From Aquiluna sp. (lineage in GTDB: Bacteria; Actinomycetota; Actinomycetes; Actinomycetales; Microbacteriaceae): a DNA stretch of 7,288 nucleotides. Shown here in pieces: positions 6,322 to 7,288 of the stretch. The position numbers and the translations under genes were made by a program. Below the pieces are notes generated by a model. It had not been told where the DNA came from, did no database searches, and worked only from the letters and a program-made list of their open reading frames with translations. Positions within the stretch are counted from its first letter, which is position 1; each line of letters begins with the position of its first letter. The DNA lies in the NCBI GenBank assembly GCA_016780945.1, contig JADHKY010000053.1:1-7288 (forward strand). The letters are read 5' to 3'.

Positions 6322-7288
6322 GTGGTAAACAAACTTGGGTCAAAGCATCGCGTCGTAATTATTGGTGGTGGCCCAGGAGGCTACGAGGCCGCTCGCACCG
6401 CAGCCCAACTCGAGGCCGAGGTAATCCTCATCGAGGAGCGAGGCGTCGGCGGTAATGCTGTCCTCACAGATGTCGTCCCCTCAAAGACTTTGATCGCAAC
6501 CGCTGAGGCAGCGCAGCGTGTAGCTGTGGCCCAGAGCCTGGGACTTGAATTCTCGGTCGAAGGAAAGCGGGTCAACCCACACGTCGAGGTTGACCTAAAG
6601 ACTCTGAACAAAAGACTTCTCGCCCTTGCCCAGGACCAATCTGAGGACATGAGAGAGGCACTTGTCGAGGACGGGGTCCGCATTATTGACGGCAGGGGAC
6701 AGCTGGATGGCAATCATCACGTGGTGGTCCAGCCTTCAGCTGGCGGCGAGAGCGAACGCATCGAGGCCAAGACCATCATCGTTGCGGTAGGGGCTTCCCC
6801 CAGGGAGCTTCCGGATGCGAGGACTGACGGCAAGAGAATTCTCAACTGGAAGCAGCTCTACGACCTTGAGGAGCTGCCTGAGCACATGATTGTGGTCGGT
6901 TCTGGTGTCACGGGAGCAGAGTTTGCCTCCGCTTACCTGCAGCTGGGATCAAAGGTCACATTGGTCTCATCAAGAGACAAGGTGCTGCCGGGAAACGATT
7001 CTGACGCAGCCGAGCTAATTGAAAAGGTCTTCACCTCTGGTGGAATGAACCTGCTGAGAAACGCCCGTGCGACCAGTGTTAAGAACACAGGTGACGCAGT
7101 TGAGGTTGAGCTCGCCGACGGCACCACTCTGACAGGCTCGCACTGCCTGATGGCGGTTGGGGCGATCCCAAACACCCAGGGCCTGAACCTAGAAGAGGCA
7201 GGCATCGCTCTAAACGAAACGGGCCATGTGGTTGTGAACAAGGTCGCAAGGACCTCAAGAGCCAACGTCTACGCCATCGGTGACTGCT
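6322..7288 (+). CDS. lpdA: NAD(P)H:quinone oxidoreductase, LpdA-like flavoprotein (partial, 3' end beyond window)
   Basis: The frame from GTG 6322 is open to the right edge (322 residues; the family usually has about 470). It is a class I pyridine nucleotide-disulfide oxidoreductase: FAD-binding GGGPGG at 15-20, Glu38/Glu39 at the end of the second strand, NAD(P)-binding GSGVTG at 193-198, and the second FAD motif YAIGDC at 317-322. The redox-disulfide region reads GGNAVLTDVVPSK (43-55), with Ala46 and Val51 where dihydrolipoamide dehydrogenases have cysteines, so it cannot work by the usual disulfide mechanism. From memory it resembles M. tuberculosis LpdA (Rv3303c), a quinone reductase that also lacks the pair. 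The dimerisation domain lies outside the window. An in-frame TTG at 6304 is a less likely start, since GTG has a -10-like box 6 nt upstream. It is divergent from punA. Confidence 0.9.
   Translation, partial: MVNKLGSKHRVVIIGGGPGGYEAARTAAQLEAEVILIEERGVGGNAVLTDVVPSKTLIATAEAAQRVAVAQSLGLEFSVEGKRVNPHVEVDLKTLNKRLLALAQDQSEDMREALVEDGVRIIDGRGQLDGNHHVVVQPSAGGESERIEAKTIIVAVGASPRELPDARTDGKRILNWKQLYDLEELPEHMIVVGSGVTGAEFASAYLQLGSKVTLVSSRDKVLPGNDSDAAELIEKVFTSGGMNLLRNARATSVKNTGDAVEVELADGTTLTGSHCLMAVGAIPNTQGLNLEEAGIALNETGHVVVNKVARTSRANVYAIGDC

Noticed and set aside
6314..6328. ATG 6314 as the lpdA start
   Set aside because: It is out of frame with the FAD-binding motif and meets TAA after four codons.

Overview
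The window looks like part of a chromosome of an actinobacterium, probably a Microbacteriaceae-type planktonic lineage. The proteins closely resemble actinobacterial versions (CAEC-type cytidine deaminase, NTDN-type adenosine deaminase, an LpdA-like flavoprotein). GC content is moderate rather than the ~70% of most soil actinobacteria, and genes are packed with overlaps or gaps of a few bases. The taxonomic guess is inference; there is no rRNA or other marker gene here.

Layout: (1) Positions 1-75 hold the last codons of a gene that looks like a nucleoside/simple-sugar ABC transporter permease. (2) Positions 78-2828 hold a tight plus-strand run: cdd (cytidine deaminase), deoA (thymidine/pyrimidine phosphorylase) and add (adenosine deaminase). 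(3) Positions 2886-3848 hold two more plus-strand genes: a small PTS EIIB protein with no EIIA or EIIC beside it, and a flavin-binding pyridoxamine-phosphate-oxidase-like protein of unknown substrate. (4) On the minus strand, punA (purine nucleoside phosphorylase) reads into a phospho-sugar mutase (pmmB-like); the mutase tail overlaps the tail of the flavoprotein gene by 29 bp. (5) Divergent from punA, an lpdA-like NAD(P)H:quinone oxidoreductase gene starts near 6322 and runs off the right edge.

Together the genes form a nucleoside salvage and catabolism module. Nucleosides enter through the ABC transporter. Cdd and Add deaminate cytidine and adenosine. DeoA and PunA split the products phosphorolytically into bases and (deoxy)ribose-1-phosphate. 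The mutase is the only gene present that could carry pentose-1-phosphate to pentose-5-phosphate, so it may act as a phosphopentomutase. From memory, order and orientation (cdd-deoA-add >, < pmmB-punA, lpdA >) match the Mycobacterium tuberculosis Rv3315c-Rv3303c region when that region is flipped. The EIIB and flavoprotein genes sit where M. tuberculosis has upp and a few other genes.

No RNA gene, insertion sequence, CRISPR array or convincing intrinsic terminator was seen, and no gene-free stretch exceeds 60 bp. The points worth a second look are the mutase's probable real substrate, loss of both redox cysteines in the LpdA homologue, the orphan EIIB, the unassigned flavoprotein, and short promoter-like signals suggesting leaderless transcripts. 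I see no clearly new multi-gene system.
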